Source: Tautonia rosea (GTDB taxonomy: Bacteria; Planctomycetota; Planctomycetia; Isosphaerales; Isosphaeraceae). Taken from it: a DNA stretch of 64,000 nucleotides. Positions 43,096 through 52,321 of this stretch are shown piece after piece (within the stretch, counting starts at the first letter, position 1; every line of letters begins with the position of its first letter). The notes below the pieces were generated by a model that had not been told where the DNA came from, ran no database searches, and saw only the letters and a list, made by a program, of their open reading frames with translations. The stretch covers positions 98,594 to 162,593 of the forward strand of contig NZ_JABBYO010000014.1 of NCBI RefSeq assembly GCF_012958305.1, read 5' to 3'. Both the position numbers and the translations under genes were made by a program.

Positions 43096-45585
43096 ATGAG
43101 TCACGATCCGCGCGATCCAGAAGCAGTCGACACATCCTCTCCCGTCTCGGAAGACATCCCCTCGGGGCGGTCCTCCAAACGACCGACGAGCGCCAAGGTC
43201 CGGGAACGGTCCGCACGAGTCACCTCTGAGATGGAACCAATGGCACTGGCCGAGGAAGCTCACGCTCAGCTCGAAGCCTCGAAGGCCGACACCAAGGCCA
43301 TGATCGATGCCTTCGCAGGACTGGTACGTGCGAACTCGATTTCAGACATTCTGCGAGAAGTGCTTTCCACCATCCAGTCGAACTATGGCTGGGAGATCGC
43401 CTGTTATCGAAAGATTGATCAAACATCGAATGCGTTGGTCTGCAGTCTTGATGCGGGATCAGGGAATGGTCCGTTGCGAAGGCTCTTTCAAGATCGAGAG
43501 ATTCGATTGAATGAAGGGGTCTCCGGATTGGCCTGGCGACGCGACGAGCCGGTCTACGTCGAAGATCTGCTGGCCGATCACTCCTCTACCAATGATCGAG
43601 TTGCCAAGGAGGCCGGTCTGAGAGGGATGATTGCGCTACCGATTCGACAGGGAGGCGAATTGATCGGAGTACTTGAGTTTGCCTCAACCCGTCCGATCGA
43701 GATCACTGAGCTTCGCATTGATGCGCTCAACACGATCGCGCATACAGCCTCGAACAAGATCAGCCACCTGGCCCAGGAACGCGAGATGAACCGCCTGGCT
43801 CAGATGGTCGCGAATGCTCCGCTGAACATGATGTTTGCGGATCGTGACCTTCGGATCCGCTACCTCAACCCGAAGTCGATCGAAACGTTAACTCGACTGC
43901 AAGGCTCATTAAGTGTGCCGGTTCACAAGATGATCGGCCAATCACTCGACGCCTTTCACAAGAATCCCGAGAATCAACGTGCCTTGCTGGCGGACCCCGC
44001 AAACTTGCCGTATCATAGCACGATGCACCTTGGATCGGAACTGATTGATTTGGTGGCATCGGCGATCGTTGACGAGAACGGCGAGTATCTCGGACCGATG
44101 CTCACCTGGGAGATTGTGACGGAGAAACATGTTCAGGCCGTTCGCGAAACGGAGATGCTGGCGGACTCCAACGCAGTGAACTTTGTGTTGATGCGATTGG
44201 GCAAGGCCAATACACCGGATGATGTGATCCGGATCGCCCTGGAAACCGTTCGTGAGGCCTTCGGATGGCTCTATGGATCTTTCTGGAAACTTGACTCCGA
44301 TGGACGATCGCTCGTCTTCGGACTGGAATCAGGAGAGATGCCGGACGAGTTCAAGAGGGCTACGAAAGCGTCTCGCTACGTCGAAGGTCAAGGGCTAAGT
44401 GGTCGTTGCTGGCAACAACTCGATCTCGTGTTTGTTCCCGAACTGTCCGAACTCTCAGGATGCCCGCGTGCGGGAGTCGCCCGCCGTTGCGAGGTTTCGT
44501 CGGCGCTGGCTATTCCGATTCAGTTGAATGGTCGCTTCCTCGGTGCCATGGATTTTCTGACGAAGGAGACCATCGATCCGTCGGAGAATCGTCTGGAAGT
44601 GATGAGGAGCGTGGGGAGGCTAGTGTCAAGCGCGCTCGACCGGGTCGATCGGCAAGCCAGGTCTGAGGCTGAGAAACGCGATCTGGAACAGAAAGTAAAC
44701 ATTCTGATGAACGTGGCTTCGGCCGCAGCTTCTGGAAATCTGACCGTGGAGGTTCCGGTTCGAGGAGAGGATGATCTGGGCCGGCTTGGGGCTGCAATGG
44801 CCAACATGATTCGGGATCTGAAAGAGATCATCAGTCAGATTGCTGAATCGACAGGCCAGTTTGCCGAAGGTTCTCAGGTGATCGCCGAGAGCGCGACCTA
44901 CCTGAGCGAGTCGTCTCAGAGTCAGGCGGCCACGGTCGAAGAGATGTCAGCCTCAATCGAGCAACTCGGCCGGGCGATCACCGAAATCAATCAGAACGCC
45001 GAGGCAGCACGTTCTCAGGCCGAAGAGACCTGGGGACTCGCCCGACAAGGAGGCGAAGCTGTCGAGCAGGCGATTGAAGCCATGGGCCTGATCACGAAAT
45101 CGAGCGAGCAAGTGAGTGACATCACCCAGGTGATCGGCGAGATTGCGAGCCAGACCAATCTGCTCGCACTAAACGCAGCGATCGAGGCAGCCAGGGCCGG
45201 CGAGCATGGTCTGGGCTTCGCGGTGGTCGCTGACGAGGTTCGAAAACTTGCGGAACGCTCCAGTGCCGCGGCGAAAGAGATCACCTCATTGATCAAGGAA
45301 TCGACACGACGCGTGGCCGATGGTGCTCGACTTTCCGAGAAGGCTGGGTCGTCCCTCTCGACGATCGTCAAGGGGGTCGAGGAGACCACCGAACGCATTG
45401 CGAAGATTGCCAGAGCTACTCATGAGCAGTCGGAATCTGCCTCGGAAGTGACCAAAGCGATTCAGGATGTCTCGGGAATCACCGAGACGAACGCCTCGAG
45501 CGCCGAGGAACTCTCGGCCAGTGCCGAGGAACTCGGAGCCCAGGCTCAGGCCTTGCGTCAGGCGGTTTCGGGCTTCAAGGTCTGA
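43096..45585 (+). CDS. Soluble methyl-accepting chemoreceptor with GAF-PAS-GAF sensor and HAMP
   Basis: 829 residues without a membrane helix, so a cytoplasmic receptor. After a charged N-terminus come GAF1 (about 60-230), a PAS-like domain (about 232-350, [19 protein letters not shown]), GAF2 (about 355-515, [17 protein letters not shown]), a HAMP-like segment (about 530-585, [18 protein letters not shown]) and the MCP signalling hairpin (about 590-829). The tip contains [20 protein letters not shown]. Gln/Glu pairs in the helical bundle are candidates for CheR/CheB/CheD modification. There is no C-terminal CheR-binding pentapeptide (ends AVSGFKV). The ligand may be a small molecule, redox state or light bound by GAF/PAS; no bilin-type cysteine motif is obvious. 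Confidence 0.93.
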   Translation: MSHDPRDPEAVDTSSPVSEDIPSGRSSKRPTSAKVRERSARVTSEMEPMALAEEAHAQLEASKADTKAMIDAFAGLVRANSISDILREVLSTIQSNYGWEIACYRKIDQTSNALVCSLDAGSGNGPLRRLFQDREIRLNEGVSGLAWRRDEPVYVEDLLADHSSTNDRVAKEAGLRGMIALPIRQGGELIGVLEFASTRPIEITELRIDALNTIAHTASNKISHLAQEREMNRLAQMVANAPLNMMFADRDLRIRYLNPKSIETLTRLQGSLSVPVHKMIGQSLDAFHKNPENQRALLADPANLPYHSTMHLGSELIDLVASAIVDENGEYLGPMLTWEIVTEKHVQAVRETEMLADSNAVNFVLMRLGKANTPDDVIRIALETVREAFGWLYGSFWKLDSDGRSLVFGLESGEMPDEFKRATKASRYVEGQGLSGRCWQQLDLVFVPELSELSGCPRAGVARRCEVSSALAIPIQLNGRFLGAMDFLTKETIDPSENRLEVMRSVGRLVSSALDRVDRQARSEAEKRDLEQKVNILMNVASAAASGNLTVEVPVRGEDDLGRLGAAMANMIRDLKEIISQIAESTGQFAEGSQVIAESATYLSESSQSQAATVEEMSASIEQLGRAITEINQNAEAARSQAEETWGLARQGGEAVEQAIEAMGLITKSSEQVSDITQVIGEIASQTNLLALNAAIEAARAGEHGLGFAVVADEVRKLAERSSAAAKEITSLIKESTRRVADGARLSEKAGSSLSTIVKGVEETTERIAKIARATHEQSESASEVTKAIQDVSGITETNASSAEELSASAEELGAQAQALRQAVSGFKV

Positions 45586-45600
45586 TCCGGTAAACCCGGC

Positions 45601-45639
45601 GGGCCAGAACCTCCAGAGGCATTTGGAGCGTTCTGGCCC
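45601..45639 (+). promoter_or_regulatory. Strong intra-operon hairpin between receptor and cheR
   Basis: GGGCCAGAAC-CTCCA (45601-45615) pairs with TGGAG-C-GTTCTGGCCC (45624-45639): 15 bp with one bulged C and an 8-nt loop, starting 16 nt after the receptor stop and ending 30 nt before the cheR start. There is no U-tract, so readthrough is expected. A processing, stability or attenuation element that sets receptor versus CheR dosage is likely. Confidence 0.6.
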
Positions 45640-45668
45640 TGTCACGGGTTGGTGTTGAGCGAGAACCA

Positions 45669-46505
45669 ATGCAACAGGATTTGCTGCCCGATGAACTTTT
45701 TGATCAGTTCCGAGCGATGATCTACCGTTCAACGGGGATTCGGATTCCAGAGAACAAGCGTGTCATGCTTTCCAATCGCCTGAAACGACGTGTTCAGGCG
45801 ACTGGCGATGGGACCTTCGAAGCCTATTACGCCCGATTGGCTACGGGTGGTGATCGTCTGGAATTGGGTCGATTCGTCGATGCCATCACGACCCGAGAAA
45901 CCTACTTTTTTCGCGATCCGCACCATTTTCATTGGCTCGCCGAACGGTTTGCCCGGGAACTGATCGAACAAGCCCGACTTGGGAAACGATCACGGACGAT
46001 TTCGATCTGGTCTGCCGCCTGTAGTGGTGGCGAAGAACTGTATTCTGCCTTGATTCGTCTGGCTGAGGTCCATTGTCCCCCCCCAGGATGGAAGCTTCTC
46101 GCCCTCGGAACGGACATCAGCGAGGCGGCCCTTCGGTCGGCTCGTGAGGCAATTTATGGAGATCGGTCGCTTCGATCAGTGACCCAGGCGGAACGAACAC
46201 GCTGGTTTTCCTTTGATTCTGCTGCGAATCGATGGAACCTGAACGAGGAACTGAAGTCGCGTGCAACCTTCCGCAGCCATAACCTGTTACATCCGATCCG
46301 AGAAGGACCGTTTGATTGCATCTTTCTAAAGAACGTGTTGATATATTTCGATGCAGAATCGAAGGCTCGGGTCGTCCGTCAGATCCTCGGTGCGATTGCT
46401 CCCGGAGGTTATCTTGTGGTCGGTCCGACGGAGGGGATCTACGGAATGCTTGATCCGTTGGAGCGTGTCGAGAGTTGGCTCTACCGAAAACCGGACGGGG
46501 AATGA
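45669..46505 (+). CDS. cheR: Chemoreceptor glutamate methyltransferase CheR
   Basis: 278 residues. The N-terminal helical domain (FRAMIYRSTGIRIPENKRVM, VDAITTRETYFFRDPHHF) is followed by the SAM-binding domain with WSAACSGGEELYSALI, LALGTDISEAALRSAREAIY and the FDCIFLKNVLIYFD motif. It methylates receptor glutamates during adaptation. Its stop overlaps the cheA start by ATGA. No TPR extension is present. Confidence 0.95.
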   Translation: MQQDLLPDELFDQFRAMIYRSTGIRIPENKRVMLSNRLKRRVQATGDGTFEAYYARLATGGDRLELGRFVDAITTRETYFFRDPHHFHWLAERFARELIEQARLGKRSRTISIWSAACSGGEELYSALIRLAEVHCPPPGWKLLALGTDISEAALRSAREAIYGDRSLRSVTQAERTRWFSFDSAANRWNLNEELKSRATFRSHNLLHPIREGPFDCIFLKNVLIYFDAESKARVVRQILGAIAPGGYLVVGPTEGIYGMLDPLERVESWLYRKPDGE

Positions 46506-48943
46506 CACTCATGTCGGGTTTTGACGTTTCGGAGCTCTTGCCGTTCTATCTTGACGAAACGGATGAGCAAATCGGCACGCTCAACGACACGCTCTTACGG
46601 CTTGAGCAGGACCAGTCTGATGCGGCCGCGCTTCAGGAGACATTCAGAATTGTTCATAGCCTGAAGGGCTCGGCCAGTGTGATGGGGTTTGATCAGGTCA
46701 ATCGGCTCGCGCATCATCTGGAAACGCTTTTCGACCAACTTCGTAGTGGGAAACGGTTACTCGATTTCGATGCACTTCAGTTGAGCTTTCAGAGCCTTGA
46801 TCGCCTGCGTGATTACCATAGAGATCTTCGATCGGAAGGCAAGGGTGACGACCTGAGCGATATGATCGAAGCGGTGGTTTCCTATCTGGGAGCGGACCAG
46901 ACCACGCCTTCAGCGACCTCTGGCGATGAAATCGAACCTCCGTTGGAATCAACCGACTTATCGGATCTCGATGATCTTCCGATGGGCGAGACATCGGACG
47001 AGCTGATCGACACACCTCCCGAAACCGTATCAGAGAGCTCGGACTCCGCTTCAGAAATCGACGAGGCGGAACAGCCTGAAGGCCTGGCTGTCAAGGTCGT
47101 GTTTGTGCCGACCCTGCAGTGGCGTGACATGAAAGCGCGGTTGATTCTGAATCGACTATCCTCTCGGGTGCGGGTCCTGGGAAGTGATCCGCCTGCCGAT
47201 CGGCTCGACGAGGTCGAGTCGAGGTCCACGTTCACCGCCTGGGTCGATGCCGACGCGGATCGTGACGAACTTCGATCGCTCGCCGATGTTGATGGGGTTG
47301 CTGCGATTCAATTCGGCGATGGTGCGGACGGCTCGGAGGAGGTCTGGCCCTCAGAAGAGACAGTCCCTCCACTACTCGATGTTCCGGAACTGGTGGCGAA
47401 AACAGATGCACCCGCCCTTAGCCCCGAGCGGGCCGCACCAACGGAGATGGTACTGCCGAAAACCACGACAAAACCGAAAATTGCCGAGACCCTTCGAGTT
47501 GATGTTGACCGACTTGATCATCTCATGAATCTTGCGGGAGAGTTGGTCATTAGTCGTGCCAGATTTGCCGACCTGACTCGGGAACTGGAAGCACTCTTTC
47601 GGGATTCGGACGTTCGCTTGCTGGCCGCTGACAGTCAAGATCGGCTCGATTGCCTGATTGAAGGCTTCGATGCTGTGCTTGACTCGGGTGAACGAAGTCA
47701 GGGCATCCGAGAACGATGGCGTTCTCAATTTCGGCGGCTGACCGAGAACATTCGTGAACTCCGAGCGAACCTGGATCGGCTTCGGATTGGCCGGGACCAC
47801 CTGACAGAAATGGCTGAAGCAATTGATCAGCTCGGTCGGGTTTGCGACCGTATCCAGAAGGGGGTGCTGGATACGAGAATGGTTCCGATTGGCCCGTTGT
47901 TCGAACGCTTCCGACGGGTTGTTCGCGATGTCAGCGTGGGGTCGGGCAAGGACGTCACTCTGCAAATCCAGGGAGAATCAACTGAGCTCGATAAGCGAAT
48001 GATCGACGAACTGAGCGATCCGCTCATTCACATGGTGCGGAATGCGGTCGATCATGGGCTGGAGGCACCGGGCGTTCGCCAGTCACTGGGCAAGCCGAAA
48101 ACGGGAACCGTGACCCTTGCCGCAGCCCATCGTGGCAATCGCGTTGTCATTACCGTGGCCGATGACGGCAAAGGGCTGGATGTTGCCCGGTTGCGCCGCA
48201 AAATCGCCGCTCATGGTCTCTTGCCTGAGGCTGAAGCCGCGCGGCTCTCGCCTCCAGAAGTGATCCCGTATATCTTCCATGCAGGTTTGAGCACGGCCGA
48301 TACCGTTTCCGACATCTCTGGACGAGGAGTCGGAATGGACGTCGTCAAGCATCGGATCGAGCAACTCAACGGGACGGTTTTCGTTCGGACCGAACCGGGC
48401 CAGGGGACGACCTTCACCATCCGGCTCCCTCTCACACTTGCCATCATGCCAAGTCTACTGGTACGGATTTACGACGAAACGTACGCCTTGCCGTTAGGGG
48501 AGATTCGGGAGATCGTCGAAGTCGGCCCTGATCAAATCCTGAACGTTCAAGGGAGTCGAGCGATCGAGGTTCGTGGTCGGGTCATCTCGCTGCTATGCCT
48601 TGATGATGTGTTTTCGTGGGGTGGGGGCCCCCATCCCAGTCGCTCGGCCTCGTCGTCGCTGGAACGTGGTTCGCTCCGTCGCCCGGTGGTCGTTGTGCAG
48701 AGTACGTTGACGACGATTGGCCTGATGGTGGATGACCTGATTGGGATTCAGGAAATTGTCTTGAAATCGATCGAGAGGAATTACAGGACGGTGCGAGGGC
48801 TTTCTGGGGCCAGTATCCTGGGGAACGGACGGGTTGCCTTGATTCTTGATGTTGACGCCTTGATCGAGTTGTCGACCCGCCCTTCCCATCACCTCCCGAA
48901 GCACGAGCTTCCATCCATGGCCCTCTCGAGGCGAGACTCATGA
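46502..48943 (+). CDS. cheA: Chemotaxis histidine kinase CheA
   Basis: 813 residues from ATG 46502, which overlaps the cheR stop (ATGA) with GGGG before it. The Hpt domain has phosphoacceptor His52 (IVHSLKGSASVMGF). An acidic linker (about 130-220) leads to a P2-like region, a dimerization domain (LRVDVDRLDHLMNLAGELVI) that appears lengthened by about 45 residues, HATPase_c (MVRNAVDHGLEAP, DDGKGLD, GRGVGMDVVK) and a CheW-like C-terminus (LLVRIYDETYALPLGEIRE). There is no C-terminal receiver, so CheY, CheB and perhaps the REC-PP2C protein are its targets. Confidence 0.96.
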   Translation: MTLMSGFDVSELLPFYLDETDEQIGTLNDTLLRLEQDQSDAAALQETFRIVHSLKGSASVMGFDQVNRLAHHLETLFDQLRSGKRLLDFDALQLSFQSLDRLRDYHRDLRSEGKGDDLSDMIEAVVSYLGADQTTPSATSGDEIEPPLESTDLSDLDDLPMGETSDELIDTPPETVSESSDSASEIDEAEQPEGLAVKVVFVPTLQWRDMKARLILNRLSSRVRVLGSDPPADRLDEVESRSTFTAWVDADADRDELRSLADVDGVAAIQFGDGADGSEEVWPSEETVPPLLDVPELVAKTDAPALSPERAAPTEMVLPKTTTKPKIAETLRVDVDRLDHLMNLAGELVISRARFADLTRELEALFRDSDVRLLAADSQDRLDCLIEGFDAVLDSGERSQGIRERWRSQFRRLTENIRELRANLDRLRIGRDHLTEMAEAIDQLGRVCDRIQKGVLDTRMVPIGPLFERFRRVVRDVSVGSGKDVTLQIQGESTELDKRMIDELSDPLIHMVRNAVDHGLEAPGVRQSLGKPKTGTVTLAAAHRGNRVVITVADDGKGLDVARLRRKIAAHGLLPEAEAARLSPPEVIPYIFHAGLSTADTVSDISGRGVGMDVVKHRIEQLNGTVFVRTEPGQGTTFTIRLPLTLAIMPSLLVRIYDETYALPLGEIREIVEVGPDQILNVQGSRAIEVRGRVISLLCLDDVFSWGGGPHPSRSASSSLERGSLRRPVVVVQSTLTTIGLMVDDLIGIQEIVLKSIERNYRTVRGLSGASILGNGRVALILDVDALIELSTRPSHHLPKHELPSMALSRRDS

Positions 48944-49581
48944 ATTCGGGGGACGAATCTCTGGGACAGGTTCCTCCAAGGATTGACGAGGCGATCCAAG
49001 AGGGAGCCGAGGCAGCCTCCGTTGCCCTTTCGAAGTGGCTGGGACGACCCGCGTCGCTGGTGGTCAGCCGGGTTCGATTCGTCGAACTGATCGAGGCAAC
49101 GGAGGCACTTGGTCCGGGGGACGCGGTGGTCGCCGCCTGCGCCATTCCATTATCAGGCCCCTTGCCGGGCACCGTCCTGATGATCTTCGATGATCGATCG
49201 GCGATGACCATGATCGACGCCCTGCTCGGTCGTCCGGAAGGAACCGGAACGGAATGGGGGGAGATGGAACAGTCGGCGGCTCAGGAGACGAGCAATATTG
49301 TCGTCTGCGCATTCGTCAATGCGATGGCCGAGTCGTTGAATCCAGGGGGATTGATGATTCCCGGGCCGCCCGAGTTTCGGTTCGAATTTTCGGGGAGTTT
49401 GATTGAGTTCGCCTTGATGGATCAGATGAGTCGGAACGACCAGATCATGATGGTCGAGATCCACTTCTCGGTTGATGGCATTACTAACGACTGGGCAATG
49501 GTTATCGTGCCGGCCGCTGGTGGCCTGGAGACGCTTGGTCTCGGTGACTTGGGGGGGGAACATCCGGGGGAGCCGTCGTGA
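48940..49581 (+). CDS. cheC: CheC-family phosphatase
   Basis: 213 residues; start overlaps the cheA stop by ATGA. The CheC/CheX/FliY signature Glu-x-x-Asn is present once, in AAQETSNIVVCAFVNAM, followed by a glycine/proline turn (GGLMIPGPP). A second copy of the motif is not evident, so this resembles one-site CheC proteins. Expected functions are dephosphorylation of phospho-CheY and binding of CheD, which is encoded next and overlaps by 4 nt. Confidence 0.88.
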   Translation: MNSGDESLGQVPPRIDEAIQEGAEAASVALSKWLGRPASLVVSRVRFVELIEATEALGPGDAVVAACAIPLSGPLPGTVLMIFDDRSAMTMIDALLGRPEGTGTEWGEMEQSAAQETSNIVVCAFVNAMAESLNPGGLMIPGPPEFRFEFSGSLIEFALMDQMSRNDQIMMVEIHFSVDGITNDWAMVIVPAAGGLETLGLGDLGGEHPGEPS

Positions 49582-50114
49582 GTCGAACACCCGTTCCCGA
49601 ACCACTTCCGAGCATCAGTGTTCTGATAGGCCAGTGGGCAGTCGCCCGGGCCCCGACGACCATGAGGACCTTGCTTGGGTCTTGCGTCGCGATCATCTTG
49701 CATGATCGGGCAGCCCGGATCGGCGGCTTAGCTCATATCGTGCTCCCCGATTCTCGGGGCCGCGAGGATGGTCTAGGGAAATATGTGGATACGGCGGTTC
49801 CTGCGTTGCTGGGGGATCTGGCCCGTCTCCAGGGGCACTCGCTGATCGGCCGATCGACCTTCTCAGCCACGCTGGTCGGAGGAGCGGCGATGTTTCGCTC
49901 GGCACCGAATGCCGATATTGGACGACAGAACCTTGAGGCGTCTCAACGTATCCTTCGCGCGTTAAGCATTCCGATCCTCGCTCAGGACGCCGGAGGATCG
50001 ACTGGCAGAAACGTGACACTCGACACGGCCTCGGGGGTGGTCCGGGTTCGGATTCCCGGTGGACCCAGTTACGACCTCTCGGCCGGCAAGGCTCGAATCG
50101 ACCGACCAACGTGA
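49578..50114 (+). CDS. cheD: Chemoreceptor glutamine deamidase CheD
   Basis: 178 residues from a GTG start inside the cheC stop overlap (GTGA). The catalytic cysteine and histidine are visible: Cys35 in TLLGSCVAIILHD and His53 in IGGLAHIVLPDS, with a Thr/Ser-rich segment (IGRSTFSATLVGGAAMF) supplying the third residue. It deamidates receptor glutamines and is regulated through CheC binding. Pairing with CheC is the Bacillus-type arrangement. Confidence 0.94.
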   Translation: MSRTPVPEPLPSISVLIGQWAVARAPTTMRTLLGSCVAIILHDRAARIGGLAHIVLPDSRGREDGLGKYVDTAVPALLGDLARLQGHSLIGRSTFSATLVGGAAMFRSAPNADIGRQNLEASQRILRALSIPILAQDAGGSTGRNVTLDTASGVVRVRIPGGPSYDLSAGKARIDRPT

Positions 50115-50133
50115 TGCGACCGGGGACCGATCG

Positions 50134-50505
50134 ATGAAGCGACTTCTGATCGTCGACGATGCCCTGATCATGCGTAAGCTGATCCGAGGGGTCGCCGAAA
50201 ACGCAGGCTGGCATGTCGTGGCCGAAGCAGGTGACGGGCAGCAAGCGGTGGACCTTTACCGCTCCTTGCGGCCCAACCTGGTCACGCTCGACCTGGTGAT
50301 GCCGGTCATGGGTGGGCTCGATGCGCTGAAACTCATCCGAGACGAAGACCCTGAGGCCCGGGTGATTATCGTGACTGCGCTCGACCAGAAGGAAACGCTG
50401 GCCGCTTCCATCAACGCCGGGGCGATGGATTTTATTGTTAAACCGTTTGATCGAACTCAGATGTTGGGACTGTTGACGAAGCTTGGCAGTTCCCCAGACG
50501 TCTGA
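50134..50505 (+). CDS. cheY: Single-domain response regulator CheY
   Basis: 123 residues from ATG 50134, with GGGGA 8 nt upstream; the longer frame starting at 50059 would overlap cheD. Standard receiver with LLIVDDALIMRK, Asp in VTLDLVMPVMGG, Thr in IIVTALDQKE and Lys in FIVKPFDR. It is the likely diffusible output of CheA and substrate of CheC. Tightly placed between cheD and cheB. Confidence 0.93.
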   Translation: MKRLLIVDDALIMRKLIRGVAENAGWHVVAEAGDGQQAVDLYRSLRPNLVTLDLVMPVMGGLDALKLIRDEDPEARVIIVTALDQKETLAASINAGAMDFIVKPFDRTQMLGLLTKLGSSPDV

Positions 50506-50534
50506 CCCGGAATGAACCGGGAGGATAAACACCG

Positions 50535-51590
50535 ATGTCCCATCGGCCTGTCAGAGTCTTGATTGTCGATGACTCGGCTCTGATGCGAAAAATGCTCTCT
50601 GAGATGATCCGATCCAGCTCGAAGCTTGAGGTCGTCGGTACGGCCCGAGACGGAGAGGAGGCACTCGCTCTAGCGGATCAACTGCGTCCCGATGTCGTGA
50701 CGCTCGATGTCGAAATGCCAGGGCTCTCCGGTCTGGAGGTATTACCGAGGCTTCTGGAACAGCAAGAGGTTCCGGTGGTCATGGTCAGTAGCTGGACCCA
50801 GGAAGGGGCCGATATCACGTTGTCGGCGCTTGAGCTGGGAGCGGTTGATTTCTTGCCGAAACCTGATCGGAAACATTTCTCACAGCTTCGAGGAGCACGG
50901 GATCTTCTGATCGCGAAGCTATTGACCGCCGCGGGGAGCCGGGTACGTCGGTCGCGGACAGCATCGGTGGAACCGCGATCAGCAGTTGCTCGAGAACCGC
51001 GAAGCCCCTCGGGAGTGCGAGCCGCGACGCGATGCGTTGTGGTCGGCATCTCCACGGGTGGCCCGCAAACCCTCACCCGGGTTTTTTCTGAGCTGGAGCC
51101 CCCGCTTCCTCCCATTCTCGTCGTCCAGCACATGCCACCAACGTTTACGAAAGTGTTCTCCGAGCGGCTTGATCGTCGGTGTCGCGTCGCAGTGCGGGAA
51201 GCAAAAGAGGGAGATCGGGTCGAGTCAGACTTGATTTTGGTTGCTCCCGGGGGTCGGCAGATGTCGCTGCTCGGGCGGCCACCATTTGTTCGGATCGCAC
51301 TGACGGACGGACCGGCGGTGAGCGGTCATCGACCGTCGATTGATGTGCTGTTCCGATCGGCGGCTGAGATTTTTGGAGCCGAGGCGGTCGGTGTCTTGAT
51401 GACCGGGATGGGGCGAGATGGCGTCGAGGGGTGTCGGAGCATCATCGAGGCCGGAGGCGCGACCCTTGGGCAAGACGAGGCGACCTCCGTGATTTACGGC
51501 ATGAACAAGGCGGCCTTCGAGGCCGGCGTCATACGCTCACAGTTTGCGATTGACGAACTGCCGGGGTTGCTCCGCTTGCTGGCCCTTTGA
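50535..51590 (+). CDS. cheB: Protein-glutamate methylesterase/deamidase CheB
   Basis: 351 residues. Receiver (1-120) with Asp58 in VVTLDVEMPGLSG; methylesterase domain (165-350) with Ser173 in VVVGISTGGPQTL, His199 in VVQHMPPTFT and Asp in VLMTGMGRDGVEG, the normal catalytic triad. It removes receptor methyl groups and is activated by CheA. It is the last gene of the chemosensory operon, and a repeat-bearing 143-base gap follows. Confidence 0.96.
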   Translation: MSHRPVRVLIVDDSALMRKMLSEMIRSSSKLEVVGTARDGEEALALADQLRPDVVTLDVEMPGLSGLEVLPRLLEQQEVPVVMVSSWTQEGADITLSALELGAVDFLPKPDRKHFSQLRGARDLLIAKLLTAAGSRVRRSRTASVEPRSAVAREPRSPSGVRAATRCVVVGISTGGPQTLTRVFSELEPPLPPILVVQHMPPTFTKVFSERLDRRCRVAVREAKEGDRVESDLILVAPGGRQMSLLGRPPFVRIALTDGPAVSGHRPSIDVLFRSAAEIFGAEAVGVLMTGMGRDGVEGCRSIIEAGGATLGQDEATSVIYGMNKAAFEAGVIRSQFAIDELPGLLRLLAL

Positions 51591-51619
51591 CTGGGGACAC
51601 GGGGAAGTCGCAGTGATGC

Positions 51620-51737
51620 TTAGAGCGGTTTTCGATTGAGCGGAGCGGCTCGCCGGGAAATGGGGACACGCACCTCGAAGACTCGGAGCCAGTCCTCATG
51701 TCCCTGACCCTTCACAGACAAACGAATAACGCTCTAG
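51620..51737. repeat. 118-bp MITE/REP-like element with 15-bp imperfect terminal inverted repeats
   Basis: The left end TTAGAGCGGTTTTCG (51620-51634) and right end CGAATAACGCTCTAG (51723-51737) match as inverted repeats at 12 of 15 positions. Inside, TGGGGAC (51661-51667) and GTCCTCA (51692-51698) form another imperfect dyad, and TGGGGACACG at 51661 repeats a copy at 51592. The right end supplies the stop codon (TAG, 51734-51736) of the ANTAR gene. No ORF inside. A short non-autonomous or REP-type element between convergent operons. Confidence 0.45.
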
Positions 51738-52321
51738 CCACCCAAGGCCTCCTCAGCCGTGAGAATCATCTTCGACAACTCGATGAGTTTGAGGTTTTTT
51801 TCGCTGGCCAGCTTTTGCAAGCGACGGAATGCTGCACTCTCGTCAAGGTTAGAGCGTTTCATGAGCACGCCCTTCGCCCGCTCGATGATCTTGCGATCCT
51901 CCAGTGCCTGGCGGAGATCGGCAGCCTCTTTGCGGAGTGCCTGGAATTGCTCGAACCGGCGGAGGGCGATGGCAATCGCCGGCTCCAGATCGGCCTGCTT
52001 AATCGGTTTGACCAGGTAAGCCAGAACGTGATCAGTCTCGGCCCGTTCGATGAGGTCGGAGTCGTGAAAGGCTGAGACAAGGATGATCGGTACGGGCCGC
52101 TCTCGTTCGATTCGAGAGGAGGCTTCGATGCCGTCGGTCCCTGGCATTTTGATATCAGCGATCACCAAATCGGGTTGGACTGCCCGACAGCGCTCGACCA
52201 ATTCCTCACCGTCGGCGCACACTGCGACGACCTCGTGGCCGAGCACAGGGAGAATGGTGCGGTAGTAGTCCCGCATGTCTTGTTCGTCATCAGCCACAGC
52301 GATGCGAAGAGGTCGAGTCAT
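51734..52321 (-). CDS. ANTAR-domain response regulator (RNA-binding antiterminator)
   Basis: 195 residues. The receiver (1-125) has acidic residues in VADDEQD, Asp56 in LVIADIKMPGTDG and Lys in YLVKPIKQ. The C-terminal ANTAR domain (about 130-190: ALEDRKIIERAKGVLMKR then SNLDESAAFRRLQKLA) is the AmiR/NasR/EutV-type three-helix RNA-binding module. Phosphorylated ANTAR regulators dimerise and bind paired hexaloop hairpins to prevent transcription termination. It is last in a four-gene signalling operon, and its start overlaps the preceding kinase stop by ATGA. Its stop codon lies inside a repeat element. RNA targets are not identified here. Confidence 0.93.
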   Translation of the reverse strand: MTRPLRIAVADDEQDMRDYYRTILPVLGHEVVAVCADGEELVERCRAVQPDLVIADIKMPGTDGIEASSRIERERPVPIILVSAFHDSDLIERAETDHVLAYLVKPIKQADLEPAIAIALRRFEQFQALRKEAADLRQALEDRKIIERAKGVLMKRSNLDESAAFRRLQKLASEKNLKLIELSKMILTAEEALGG

